Positions 20,237 through 29,370 of a stretch of DNA of 64,000 nt are shown one piece after another; the first letter of the stretch is position 1, and the number at the start of each line of letters is the position of its first letter. The DNA comes from Ypsolopha sequella (taxonomy: Eukaryota > Arthropoda > Insecta > Lepidoptera > Ypsolophidae). The stretch lies in assembly GCA_934047225.1 (NCBI GenBank), contig OW204011.1, positions 14,210,339-14,274,338 of the forward strand. Direction: 5' to 3'. The position numbers and the translations under genes are program-made. Under the pieces are notes generated by a model, which worked only from the letters and a program-made list of their open reading frames with translations, did not search any database and was not told the origin of the DNA.

Positions 20237-21205
20237 TAGTAGTTTATGCTACAAGAGCGCAAAGAAATACATTACGAGGACGATTTAAAACACGAGCGTA
20301 GCAAGTGCTACGCTCTTGTTTTAAACGTAACCGAGTAATTTATTGCTCTTACGCCCGTAGTAGGTAGTTATTGTTCGTTCTGCATCAACGAAATTAGCAG
20401 CTCACGGCTCGCGCCGTTCGCTCGACGCTAATTTCGATGATCCAACACGATCAATAACTGAGTCGATTAGTCAAAAACAAAGTACTTCTCAATATACTTT
20501 ATCGATAGCTCCTATTTACCTCAAAATTTGCATACTGGTGCGAGGGTTTGGCATCGCGTTCACCAACCCGGGTCCGTTGAACAGTACTTTGTTTTTGACC
20601 AATCGATTCAGTTATTGATCGTGCTGGATCGTCGAAATAAGCGTCGAGCGAATGGCGCGAGGGTTTGGCACCGCGTTCACGATCCCGGGTCCGTTGAACG
20701 GTACGTTCTGTTCATACCAATCGAACCCGCAACTGAGGGTGTTGTTACCTCGAAATTTGCATACTGGTGCGAGGGTTTGGCATCGCGTTCACCAACCCGG
20801 GTCCGTTGAAGAGTACTTTATTTTTGACTAATCGACTCAGTTATTGATCGTGCTGGATCGTCGAAATTAGCGTCGAGCGAACGGCGCGAGCCGTGAGCCG
20901 CTAATTTCGTTGATCCAGAACGAACAATAACTACCTACTGCCCGTGTATCATACTACGTTTTTCAATGCATAGTGTGAGGAAATAAAACAAATATTATCT
21001 TGTGTGATTAACTCAAAAGGACTGTATCCAGAGCCGATAAACAGTGGAAAAAAAGTACAACATTTACACAGGAAAGGCTGCAGGTTAGCCAACCATTGTA
21101 AATCAATTAAAAAAATAATAATAAAAAAGCCCTAGGGCAAAATAATCGACTTTCTGTTCGGTTTAATGCATAAAAAGTGGATCTTTACGAGCACTTGCAT
21201 TGAAA
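20237..21205 (-). mobile_element. Element 'B', copy 2, inverted and carrying a nested foldback
   Basis: Both ends match 44216-44610 in reverse complement (TTTATGCTACAAG... at left; GGCAAAATAATCGACTTTCT near 21136 and GTTCGGTTTAATGCAT at right). It is interrupted at 20359-20939 by a foldback. The element itself interrupts the LINE at 19600-21530. Confidence 0.75.
20359..20939. mobile_element. Foldback transposon with long inverted termini and internal repeats
   Basis: Termini AGTAGGTAGTTATTG and CAATAACTACCTACT start inverted arms of about 120 bases. A 6-bp direct repeat GCCCGT flanks it (20353-20358 and 20940-20945), and the empty-site sequence is seen in the element B copies elsewhere. The interior repeats a block containing GCGAGGGTTTGGCATCGCGT three times in variant form. 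No coding capacity. Confidence 0.8.
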
Positions 21206-21499
21206 AAACATTTTCTCGTACTGTTGAGTTGCCCCAGAATATGATACCGTATCGAAGGGTGGAGGCGACAAAGCTGTGGTATGCAGGTATAACTGTTTCA
21301 CAATTTGATACAGTTTGTATAAGAGATATCCATATTTGTGCACTCTTTCAGATATTTCAATGGTTTGGGCCTTCCATGTTAATTTATGGTCAATCTGTAA
21401 TCCCAAAAATTTTACAACAGTCACTGTTTCTATTAGTTAACCATTATATTTTATTTTAATGTCACCAACAATAAAGCCTTGTTTATGATACTTACTTAA

Positions 21500-22087
21500 C
21501 ACTACAGTAGGCGCGCCCTAATTGACTCCTATAACGGTCGCGCGGGGTACATCTGTAGCCCATTTTGAATGCAAATATTGTGGGTCATATTTAAGAAGAA
21601 TGAAAAAGATTTTAATTTTATGAATAAACATCTTTATTTTTATCGTTTAATAATAAAAAAATAAAAACCATAAATTTTTTAAAATTCAACATGAGACGCA
21701 GACGCCGCCATGATTTCCTAAAAACATATTAATAATAAGTATATTTGTTATAAAACAGTATTTAAAATGCAAAAATTACACTGAAATAAAGTACCATTAA
21801 AATATTAGTACAATCTTTGCATAAATAATAGGGATTTATCACATTCCTTGAAAGGTCGCGCAGCCCATTCACTTTATTAGTCGTTCTGTTCTGAAGTCCG
21901 TGTGCTGAGGGTAGCGACACGCTGCTGAGCGACGCGGGGGTCCATAGTCGAGGAATACACGGAAAAACCGTCGGAAAAACCGAAAAAACGCGTCACACTA
22001 CTGCGCTCAGTAGTGTGACGCGTTTGAGAAAGAGGTACGAATAATATACCCTGGTCTACACCTGTAGCCCACGCGTCCACTCTAGTG
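21500..22087. mobile_element. piggyBac-like MITE with TTAA target duplication (588 bp)
   Basis: TTAA at 21496-21499 and 22088-22091 flanks termini CACTACAGTAGG and CCACTCTAGTG, imperfect inverted repeats. Subterminal blocks CTGTAGCCCA occur near both ends (21552 and 22061). TTAA duplication is the signature of piggyBac transposases. No transposase frame inside. Confidence 0.75.
21986..22025. repeat. Perfect 18-bp hairpin
   Basis: AAACGCGTCACACTACTG, loop CGCT, then the exact complement. It lies near the right end of the TTAA MITE. Confidence 0.85.
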
Positions 22088-22099
22088 TTAAATATAAGA

Positions 22100-22222
22100 T
22101 TGATGTTACTAGCTTTAAGTTACTTTGCTGTGCCCGACAGGGTCCATAATTGATACTATAAATGTTATTTAAGACCTTTTAAACATTATGGTGCAAATAA
22201 ATTTGAATTTGAATTTGAATTC
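22100..22222 (+). mobile_element. LINE 3' tail ending in TTTGAA repeats
   Basis: GCCCGACAGGGTCCATAATT runs into ATTATGGTGCAAATAAATTT and then (GAATTT) repeats. A 30-bp piece of the same tail is inserted at about 52566-52596. Confidence 0.6.
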
Positions 22223-22500
22223 TATTTACTGTTTTATAAAAATTCATACATTTCGTTCATACAATCTACTCACGTGTCGCAGCCACCTAAGACGCGATTC
22301 TAAACCCAATCGGGGCTTAAATATTTCAACTTAAGTATATGTACATGACACTTAACCTAGACTTAAGTACCTATATTTAGTATATACATGTCTTAGTGTC
22401 TCTAATTAGTTCTGTCGTGATCATAAATGAGGCTGGGTACTTTCTGTCCGCCTCCTCTTAGGGCAAATTTGTAAAAGCTTAAGTGGTTGTTGATGGATGT
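22223..22500. other. Intron sequence left of the mag element
   Basis: No gene seen. The last bases (GGATGT) include the GATGT target duplication, and the sequence on both sides of the mag insertion reads as one LINE 3' end. Confidence 0.35.
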
Positions 22501-22590
22501 TGTTGATTATTATGATGTGGGTACCTAATAAAGATTAGTCTCAGCTCGTACGCCTTGTTTGATTGACGTTCAATACTCATATACTTTACA
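22501..22590 (+). repeat. 5' LTR (90 bp) of the mag-like element
   Basis: Begins TGTTGATTATTATGATG and ends ATACTTTACA. It appears identical to the 3' LTR. Confidence 0.95.
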
Positions 22591-22604
22591 TGGCGCAGCC
22601 GCGG
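22591..22604 (+). other. Primer-binding site of the mag-like element
   Basis: TGGCGCAGCCGCGG follows the 5' LTR directly. The TGG start is as expected for complementarity to a tRNA CCA end; the mag lineage is known to use tRNA-Ser. Confidence 0.75.
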
Positions 22605-22714
22605 TTTTACTGCGAACTTACAATATAAAATTACGGTGTTGTTATATAAATCAGAAAAGTGTAAATAAATAGAAAGTTGGTGCTACATATAGTGTGTACT
22701 ACAGACAAAGTGCA

Positions 22715-23422
22715 ATGGAGGCCGTGTTACAGCCCCCGCTACCATTTGAGTTTGACAATAACGTGTCGAACGTAACTTCTGGAAACCTGTGCAGAAGTTG
22801 GGATAACTGGAAAAAGTCGTTTAAAGTATATTTTGCAGCTTGTGAACTTGATAAGAAAACGGCAACGGTGCAGATCAACATATTGTTACACGTCATCGGC
22901 GCGAAATGCCGTGAAGTTTACGATCAGTTTCCGGAAAAATTTACAACATTGGATGCGGTGTTAACCAAATTTGACGATTTCTTTTCACCAAAAAAGAATA
23001 TCACATTGGAAAGAAATAAATTCTTTTGTCGTAATCAAATGGAATCTGAATCGACAGAACAATACGCATTCGAAATTACCAAAATGGCGTCATCCTGTGA
23101 GTTTAAAGATCTTTGTAACGGATTAATACGGGATCGCCTGATTTGTGGAATACGAGATAATGCAATGAGAGAAAGATTGCTGAGGGAATCTGATTTAACA
23201 CTTAATAAAGCACTTGAAATATGCAAATTGGCAGAAATGTCGCGTGCGCAAGCTAGCAGTTTTATAAAAAGCGTAACAACGGCACATCACGTTCACGAAA
23301 TTAGTCAGCAAGCTGGATGTTCTCAGTACGAGCAAAGCAACGAAAAAGTGTATTGGGTGCGAGGTGATCAATGTCAATGTGTAACGTCAGCGCCGCCGGG
23401 CGTCTCCGGCACGCGTGGCTGA
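22715..23422 (+). CDS. mag-like gag, ended by an in-frame UGA
   Basis: The first ATG after the leader gives MEAVLQPPLPFEF and 235 residues to a TGA at 23420-23422. Residues 30-170 have the capsid pattern (WDNWKKSFKVYFAACELD; QINILLHVIG; FEITKMASSCEF; LICGIRDNAMRERLL). The same frame resumes directly after the TGA with an Arg/Gly-rich run and two CCHC knuckles. The stop therefore lies inside the nucleocapsid, not at a normal gag-pol boundary. In a CG-rich Arg/Gly context it looks like a CGA-to-TGA transition. Without suppression, particles would lack nucleocapsid and all pol enzymes. Confidence 0.85.
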   Translation: MEAVLQPPLPFEFDNNVSNVTSGNLCRSWDNWKKSFKVYFAACELDKKTATVQINILLHVIGAKCREVYDQFPEKFTTLDAVLTKFDDFFSPKKNITLERNKFFCRNQMESESTEQYAFEITKMASSCEFKDLCNGLIRDRLICGIRDNAMRERLLRESDLTLNKALEICKLAEMSRAQASSFIKSVTTAHHVHEISQQAGCSQYEQSNEKVYWVRGDQCQCVTSAPPGVSGTRG

Positions 23423-26400
23423 GGGCGCGGACGCGGTCATCGCGCCGCCCAGCCAGCTGATAGCAGGAGTACACCCGCCCAACCCCGTCGGCCTGTCAGA
23501 GTCTGTTCGAAGTGCGGTTTGACTCATGAACTTTATAAATGTCCGGCGTTTGGAGTGCAATGCGATAATTGTAACCGATATAATCACTACGCTAAGATGT
23601 GTAAAGCTTATTACATCGACGGTGCCTCCACTGATCAGGTATGTAGTCTTGTATCTTCTGATAGTGACTGGTCAACAACGTTGTGTATAAATGGTTTTGA
23701 AATAAAATTTAAGCTGGACACGGGGTCTGATGTAAATATTCTTCCCAAAAAATTCCTATCGAGTATTTCGGTGTTAGAAAATGAGTTAACCCCCTCATCG
23801 ATAAAGTTACGTGGGTATTCGGGTGATCATATCGCGGTCATAGGAAAGTGTAATCTTAAGGTCATTTATAAGGACAAAACGTACATTCTAAAGTTTATTA
23901 TTGCTAACGTAGATTCACCACCGATCTTGAGTAGGAGTTCATGCGAAGAACTGAATCTAGTGAAACGTGTTATGGCAGTAAATATAGAAGTAGGAAAGGA
24001 AGTAATATTAGATGAATACGCCGACGTATTTCAGGGAGTTGGGTGTCTTCCAGGAGAATATAAGATACAAATAAATGAAACAGCGCGCCCAGTTGTACAT
24101 CCCCCTCGGAAACTACCCATGGCCTTAAAGGAGAGTGTAAAAAACAAGTTAGATGAAATGGTTAAGCAAGGTATTATATCAAAGGTGCAGGGACCCACGG
24201 ACTGGGTTAATAGCATGACCTTAGCGAAGAAACCAGATGGTGATTTTCGAATCTGTTTAGATCCTCAGGACCTAAATAATGCTATTAAACGTGAACATTT
24301 CAAATTACCAACCCTTGATGAAATAACAGCAACACTGTCAGGTTCTAAGTACTTTAGCGTTTTAGATTGTAAACATAGTTTTTGGCAAGTTAAACTAGCG
24401 GAATCTTGCACAGACTTATGTACTTTCAATACGGCATTGAGTCGTTACAAATTTTTACGTCTCCCCTTCGGAATTTCGTCAGCTTCTGAGGTTTTTCATA
24501 AGAAACTCATGGAACACTTTGATGATATGGGAGAAGGAATTTGTCAGTTTGTCGATGATTTACTCGTGCATGCCCCTTCAAAAGCAGAACATGATCGTAG
24601 ATTACGTAAAGTCTTACAAAAATGCCGTGAAATTAACATCAAATTGAATAGGCAGAAGTGTAAAGTAGGACTGAAAGAGATAAAATACCTAGGTCACAAA
24701 ATAAGTGAACATGGCATATTACCTGATGAATCGCACACCTCAGCTATAAAAAATATGCCAGAGCCGAAAAATGTTAAAGATTTAGAAAGGTTTTTAGGGC
24801 TCATTACATATTTAGGCAGTTTTATACCAAATCTTTCAGAAAAAACTCAAAGCCTACGTGAGCTATTAAAAAAAGAAGTGGAATGGCATTGGGAAGAAAG
24901 ACATAAAAGTAGTTTTGAACACTTAAAACAGTGTTTGATTAGCCCACCAACGCTGAAATTCTATAGCCTAGATAAGCCAATCACATTGTCTGTAGATTCA
25001 TCTAAAGACGGTATGGGTGCTTGTCTCCTACAGGATGGTCACCCTGTCAGTTATGCTTCTAAATCACTTAACAAAACAGAACAAGCCTATGCACAAATAG
25101 AAAAAGAGTTATACGCGTGTGTGTTTGCTTGTGAAAAGTTTTACTCATATTTGTACGGTCGGACCGATATTACAATAGAAACGGACCACAAACCTCTAAT
25201 TAGCATCATAAAGAAACCGATAAATAGCGCACCTCCTCGACTACAAAGAATGCTTATGAGACTGCAACCTTATACATTCAAACTTATATACAAGCCGGGT
25301 AAATATATGTACGTGGCGGACACACTCTCGCGTGCTTGTGCTGATAATGGCAATCCGCGACACATTGAGCCACGTGATCACCTGGAAGCGCAGGCGCAGA
25401 TATGTGCGATAGCCGGTAGTAATCCGCTGACCGACTCACATTTTTTGCTGATACAAAAATGTACTCAAGATGATGAAGAAATGAAATCACTTATGAAAGT
25501 TATTAGAAAAGGATGGCCAGAGCACAAAAGTCAGGTAGACAGTTTGTTAAGATGTTACTGGGATGCAAGAGACGAGTTAGTGGTCTCTTATGGTTTAGTA
25601 TGGAAAGGTGACCGTATAGTTATACCCAAATGCATGCGACGAGAATTATTACAAAAAATTCACATCGGTCATTTGGGATTAGAAAAGTGCAAATTACGGG
25701 CACGAGAAATAATGTACTGGCCAAACATGAATTCTCAAATAGAGGACATGATTTCTCACTGTCAGGCTTGTTTGACTTTTAAAAAAGCAAACAGCAAAGA
25801 AACGCTGATTCAACATGAGATACCAGATAGGGCGTGGTCTAAGGTAGCAGCTGATATCTTTCACTTCTCAGGTCAACAATTTCTTTTAATTATTGATTAT
25901 TACAGTAAATTTATAGAAGTAATAAAAATGAAATCTATTACTTCGGACTGCGTTATTAACCAATTAAAAATAATATTTAGCCGGCAAGGCATTCCTGATT
26001 ATTTTGTATCTGACTGTGGTCCAGAGTTCAGTTCCGACATATTTAGAAACTTCGCAAACGAGTGGAAGTTCCAACATATCACGTCTTCTCCAAGATATCC
26101 GCAGTCGAATGGTCAGGTGGAAAGAGCTATTCAAACCATAAAAAATATTCTAAAAAAAACTTCATATGACCACACAGACTTTAGATTAGCACTTTTAGAA
26201 TACCTAAATACACCTATAGACAGTAGGTTGGCATCTCCATCGGAACTTTTAAACAATAGAAAGTTGCGTAGTGTTGTACCATGTTCTCCGGCATTATTAC
26301 AACCAAAAATACAAAATAATGTTAAAAAAAATATAGAAAAACGACGCAAAGTACAAAAAGAATACTACGATAGAAATGCCAAGGATCTCCCTCAATTAAA

Positions 26401-26749
26401 TAAGGGTCAAAAAGTTAAAGCATGGATAAATGACAAGTGGGAAAATGGTACAATACTGGATATGCTACGTCCGCGGTCTTACTCAATTGAATTGAGCTCA
26501 GGCGGTACAATAGTACGTAACCGTAGACATCTAAGACCGGATTCAGAGCGCCGACATGACTCACCCCCATGCTATAAAAACTTTTCCTATGACGATATAG
26601 TAGTCACGCCTGGTACGTTAGATTCCTCTTCCCGTAGCCCCCGTGTCCAGTGTCGGGCAAACAATCCTAATCATTATGTTACTCGTTCTGGCAGGATAGT
26701 GAGACAGCCTGATCGGTGGACTACATTTCGTCCACAAACTCCGTGGTAA
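23423..26749 (+). CDS. mag-like nucleocapsid end and pol: protease, RT, RNase H, integrase
   Basis: The frame is open from just after the UGA to TAA at 26749. It begins with two zinc knuckles (CSKCGLTHELYKC and CDNCNRYNHYAKMC). Numbering from the codon at 23519, protease has LDTGSD (Asp67). RT has FRICLDPQDLNNA at about 243 and catalytic FVDD at 344-347. RNase H has SVDSS (Asp493) and ETDHKPL. The integrase has an HHCC finger at about 714-751 and a core with Asp779, Asp832 and Glu868 (DD35E). The C-terminal tail includes RNRRHLRPD. The order is that of Ty3/Gypsy. One oddity is SDCGPEF where SDNGP is usual. No ATG suits independent initiation, so it depends on reading through from gag. Confidence 0.92.
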   Translation, partial: GRGRGHRAAQPADSRSTPAQPRRPVRVCSKCGLTHELYKCPAFGVQCDNCNRYNHYAKMCKAYYIDGASTDQVCSLVSSDSDWSTTLCINGFEIKFKLDTGSDVNILPKKFLSSISVLENELTPSSIKLRGYSGDHIAVIGKCNLKVIYKDKTYILKFIIANVDSPPILSRSSCEELNLVKRVMAVNIEVGKEVILDEYADVFQGVGCLPGEYKIQINETARPVVHPPRKLPMALKESVKNKLDEMVKQGIISKVQGPTDWVNSMTLAKKPDGDFRICLDPQDLNNAIKREHFKLPTLDEITATLSGSKYFSVLDCKHSFWQVKLAESCTDLCTFNTALSRYKFLRLPFGISSASEVFHKKLMEHFDDMGEGICQFVDDLLVHAPSKAEHDRRLRKVLQKCREINIKLNRQKCKVGLKEIKYLGHKISEHGILPDESHTSAIKNMPEPKNVKDLERFLGLITYLGSFIPNLSEKTQSLRELLKKEVEWHWEERHKSSFEHLKQCLISPPTLKFYSLDKPITLSVDSSKDGMGACLLQDGHPVSYASKSLNKTEQAYAQIEKELYACVFACEKFYSYLYGRTDITIETDHKPLISIIKKPINSAPPRLQRMLMRLQPYTFKLIYKPGKYMYVADTLSRACADNGNPRHIEPRDHLEAQAQICAIAGSNPLTDSHFLLIQKCTQDDEEMKSLMKVIRKGWPEHKSQVDSLLRCYWDARDELVVSYGLVWKGDRIVIPKCMRRELLQKIHIGHLGLEKCKLRAREIMYWPNMNSQIEDMISHCQACLTFKKANSKETLIQHEIPDRAWSKVAADIFHFSGQQFLLIIDYYSKFIEVIKMKSITSDCVINQLKIIFSRQGIPDYFVSDCGPEFSSDIFRNFANEWKFQHITSSPRYPQSNGQVERAIQTIKNILKKTSYDHTDFRLALLEYLNTPIDSRLASPSELLNNRKLRSVVPCSPALLQPKIQNNVKKNIEKRRKVQKEYYDRNAKDLPQLNKGQKVKAWINDKWENGTILDMLRPRSYSIELSSGGTIVRNRRHLRPDSERRHDSPPCYKNFSYDDIVVTPGTLDSSSRSPRVQCRANNPNHYVTRSGRIVRQPDRWTTFRPQTPW

Positions 26750-26998
26750 ATCAAAACTAAAGTGTAGCTAGAATTAAGGTTTTAAAGTAAGCAGCATGTC
26801 ACAATTGCATGTTTTGTACATTAATATGTTTATTTTTGATTGTAATTCTGTTTAAATATATTGTAGATAGTCAGAATAATAATAATAAATAAAATGCATG
26901 TTATATAAAATAAAGTCATAAATTTGTCAGTTATTGATTATATGGCATGTCATTAAATTGTATTTATCATCTCTAATTTAAGCGCAAATTAAATTTAT

Positions 26999-27011
26999 TA
27001 AAGAAGGGAGA
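26999..27011 (+). other. Polypurine tract of the mag-like element
   Basis: AAAGAAGGGAGA lies directly before the 3' LTR. Confidence 0.8.
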
Positions 27012-27101
27012 TGTTGATTATTATGATGTGGGTACCTAATAAAGATTAGTCTCAGCTCGTACGCCTTGTTTGATTGACGTTCAATACTCATATACTTTAC
27101 A
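27012..27101 (+). repeat. 3' LTR (90 bp) of the mag-like element
   Basis: It appears identical to 22501-22590 and is followed by the GATGT duplication. Confidence 0.95.
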
Positions 27102-27210
27102 GATGTGGAAGACACGAAAGAGGTGTGTCAGGATCATAGCAGGTGAAAATTTGTTGTCTCTGCCTACCCTTCTGGGAGACAGATGTATATGTATGTTGCA
27201 TGAATAAATT
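27102..27210 (+). mobile_element. LINE 3' end fragment split by the mag insertion
   Basis: GAAAGAGGTGTGTCAGGATC and CTGGGAGACAGATGTATATG resemble LINE 3' ends also seen near 57690-57760 and 53735-53790. Its upstream part lies before 22501. Confidence 0.5.
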
Positions 27211-27231
27211 ATTTAATTTCATTTGTTTTAG

Positions 27232-27461
27232 ATGGCGCGGCTAATACTGGGCAAGAGGGTCTTGGAACAGTTATAAATTTGGGCACGGGTGCGGGTGCAA
27301 AAGCGGGTGCGGCTGCGGGTGCGGCTGCGGGTGCGGGTGCGGGTGCGGTTGCAAATGCGGCTTCAGCTGCGAGTGAGGGTGTGTATACGGCTGCGGGTGG
27401 GGCTGCGCGTGCGGGTGCGCGTGCGGCTGCGCTTGCGGCTGCGGCTGCGAGTCTGAACTGA
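27232..27461 (+). CDS. Secreted Ala/Gly-rich protein, exon 3
   Basis: Acceptor TTTGTTTTAG precedes two bases that complete an Asp codon with exon 2, then 75 codons and TGA. The exon encodes a short mixed segment (GAANTGQEGLGTVINLGT), then a low-complexity region of GA, AAAG and AAA repeats with scattered Lys/Arg, ending AAAAASLN. About 33 of 75 residues are Ala; there is no Cys. DNA is built of GGTGCG/GCTGCG hexamers, so length variation is likely. The mature protein is about 80 residues, small and basic. Amphipathic Ala-rich helix (antimicrobial or antifreeze-like) or silk/cuticle-like structural roles are possible, but none is demonstrated. Confidence 0.75.
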
Positions 27462-27606
27462 ATACGGCTGCGTGTGGGAATCCGGGTGATGTAGGTGCAT
27501 CAAATAATTAAGTGACAGGTAAGTTCTACGACATGCATCCAGCCGACTTCCCGGAACCATGCCCTTGGCGAACTACTGGACCACAGAGGTGATCTGAATA
27601 ATTATG

Positions 27607-27612
27607 AATAAA
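27607..27612 (+). terminator. Polyadenylation signal of the secreted-protein gene
   Basis: AATAAA lies 145 nt after the stop codon, immediately before a dispersed element starting ACTAGCTTCTATCCGCGGCT. Confidence 0.5.
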
Positions 27613-29370
27613 ACTAGCTTCTATCCGCGGCTTCGCCCGCGTGGCCTACAGGAAACAAATTACAGAAAAAAAAAAAATTAAAGAAGAATTTTTTCAGAAA
27701 CTAACATTATAAGTGCTCTCACTCCCTCTGGGAGTCAAGGTGTAGTACTCGGCCGAAAAACTCGCAATCTCGTATGCCTTCGGTCTCGTGGAACTTGGCT
27801 CGGCTCAGGCTCGCCAGAGTGCCAAACACGGGGACTCACCGATCAAAGTTTTTCCGAAAAAGTGTCAAAATCCATATCAGTTGTCAAAAAATTACATATT
27901 TTAATATGGCACTTTAATTTGAGACCCTGAATGCCCCTTGACAGCGAGTTTCATGCAAATCGGAATACTTTTTTGGACCTGTCAACAAACTGTCAAAACC
28001 TATCAAATTCAAATTTTTTTTTTCAGTCATATTGCCCCAGCTTGACCGATCACTATAGTGGAAACCCAAACTCCTTACAATTAGTTGTTCGGGAGATATG
28101 GTCGATCAAAATGTTGGCAATTTTTTTTTCGTCATTTTTGTTACCGTCATCTAGACCTCGCCGAGCCCTTTTCTTATCTAGCATCAGCTGTTTCGGAGAT
28201 ACGGGCCTGCAAAGCTTAGACACTTTCGGCAGGTAGATCTCGTCGAGACCTTTCCCTAGACACGCATCAACATGGGTCTCACTCCAGCCGTTTGGGAGAT
28301 AAAGGCCGTCAAAGTTTTAACTTTAAAAAAAATATATATATATTTTGGCACCCGGTGATCCAACCCCTAGGGATATACCACCTTACGTTCCAAAGATATT
28401 TTGCTGGGATGTAGATAGATAGATAGATACACAAATTGATAGATAGATAGATTGTGGATATATAGATTGATAGATACCTCAAAAAGAAAAAATGGAACCC
28501 TAATAGGATAACTTGTGTGGCTGTCTGTCTGTCCGTCTGTTACAGCCGATTTGCTCTGGCACACATACTTTCAAGAATTTTCATGTCCACTATATTAAAG
28601 TTTAAAATCGATGCCATGTTCGTAATTAACGTCCCAAAAAACCATATAAATGACACCCATATTCGTATTATATGATGGTATTTCACGTCCAACATGTTGG
28701 ATTTTAAAATCGTTGTTGTTTTCGTTATCAGCGACCCGATAAACCATACAAACGATACCCATGTTGATTTTCAGAATTTGTCACCCCATTTCCCCCTTTT
28801 AGGGGTTGAATTGTGAAAAAACCTGAAATACATGTTTACTCATTTATTAATAAAAGTACTCCTGTGAATTTTCGAATAAAATAGACCAACAATTCTTGTC
28901 TCCCAATACAAACTTTGGACCCCCGTTTCACCCTCTTAGGGGTGAATTTTGAAAAATCCTTTCTTAGTGCACCCCGAGACCTCTAAAGGAACCTACTTGC
29001 CAAATTTGGAATCGCTAGATCCAGCAGTTTGGGCTGTGAGTTGATATGTCAGTCAGTCAGTCAGTCAGGTTCTTTTTTTACTCCTGTGAAGTTTCGAATA
29101 AAATAGTCTAACTATTCTTGTCTCCCCATACAAATTTTGGACCCCCGTTTCACCCTCTTAGGGGGGTGAATTTTGAAAAATCCTTTCTTAGTGCACCCCT
29201 AGACCTCTAAAGAAACCTGCTTGCCAAATTTGGAATCTTTAGATCCAGCGGTTTGGGCTGTGCGTTGATATGTCAGTCAGTCAGTTAGTCAGTCAGTCAG
29301 TCAGTCAGTCAGTCAGTCAGTCAGTCAGTCAGGTTCTTTTTTTATATATTTAGAAGATAAAGTGTTTGTT
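27613..29370. mobile_element. Non-autonomous dispersed element(s) with internal tandem duplication
   Basis: It starts with CTATCCGCGGCTTCGCCCGC and ends near TTATATATTTAGAAGATAAA, motifs I recognise as the two ends of a common lepidopteran repeat. Inside, about 220 bp (28855-29070) is repeated at 29076-29340, sharing CCGTTTCACCCTCTTAGGGG. There are GATA repeats at 28412-28475 and CAGT repeats at 29045-29069 and 29270-29331. No coding domain seen. Confidence 0.55.

Larger units (their letters stand above)
19600..21530 (-). pseudogene. Non-LTR retrotransposon (CR1/jockey-like) C-terminus, split by another element
   Basis: On the minus strand, 21450 to 21206 encodes a degraded reverse transcriptase end (VKFLGLQIDHKLTW, then the RYGIIFWG block in another frame). 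The frame then resumes at about 20236 to 19985 with the LINE terminal motif CLWNELPTEIRMSSS and FKRKVRSHY. The 3' end runs into AATG repeats near 19612. The two halves are separated by element B (20237-21205). Frameshifts show it is dead. Confidence 0.7.
22501..27101 (+). mobile_element. mag-like Ty3/Gypsy retrotransposon, full length (4601 bp)
   Basis: The two 90-bp LTRs (22501-22590, 27012-27101) appear identical, with TG...CA ends. The insertion is flanked by a 5-bp duplication GATGT (22496-22500, 27102-27106). A primer-binding site TGGCGCAGCCGCGG (22591-22604) follows the 5' LTR, and a polypurine tract AAAGAAGGGAGA precedes the 3' LTR. The size and very short LTRs match the mag lineage first described in silkworm (77-bp LTRs). 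One open frame carries gag and pol except for one in-frame UGA. It sits in intron 2 of the secreted-protein gene, in the same orientation, 130 bp upstream of exon 3. Confidence 0.95.

Noticed and set aside
27363..27560. Arg/Thr/Ser-rich minus-strand frame resembling a dipeptide-repeat protein
   Set aside because: Antisense of the GGTGCG repeat in exon 3 of the secreted-protein gene; repetitive DNA gives open frames on both strands.
29045..29331. CRISPR-like array from the CAGT repeats
   Set aside because: It is a plain tetranucleotide microsatellite without spacers, in a eukaryotic genome.
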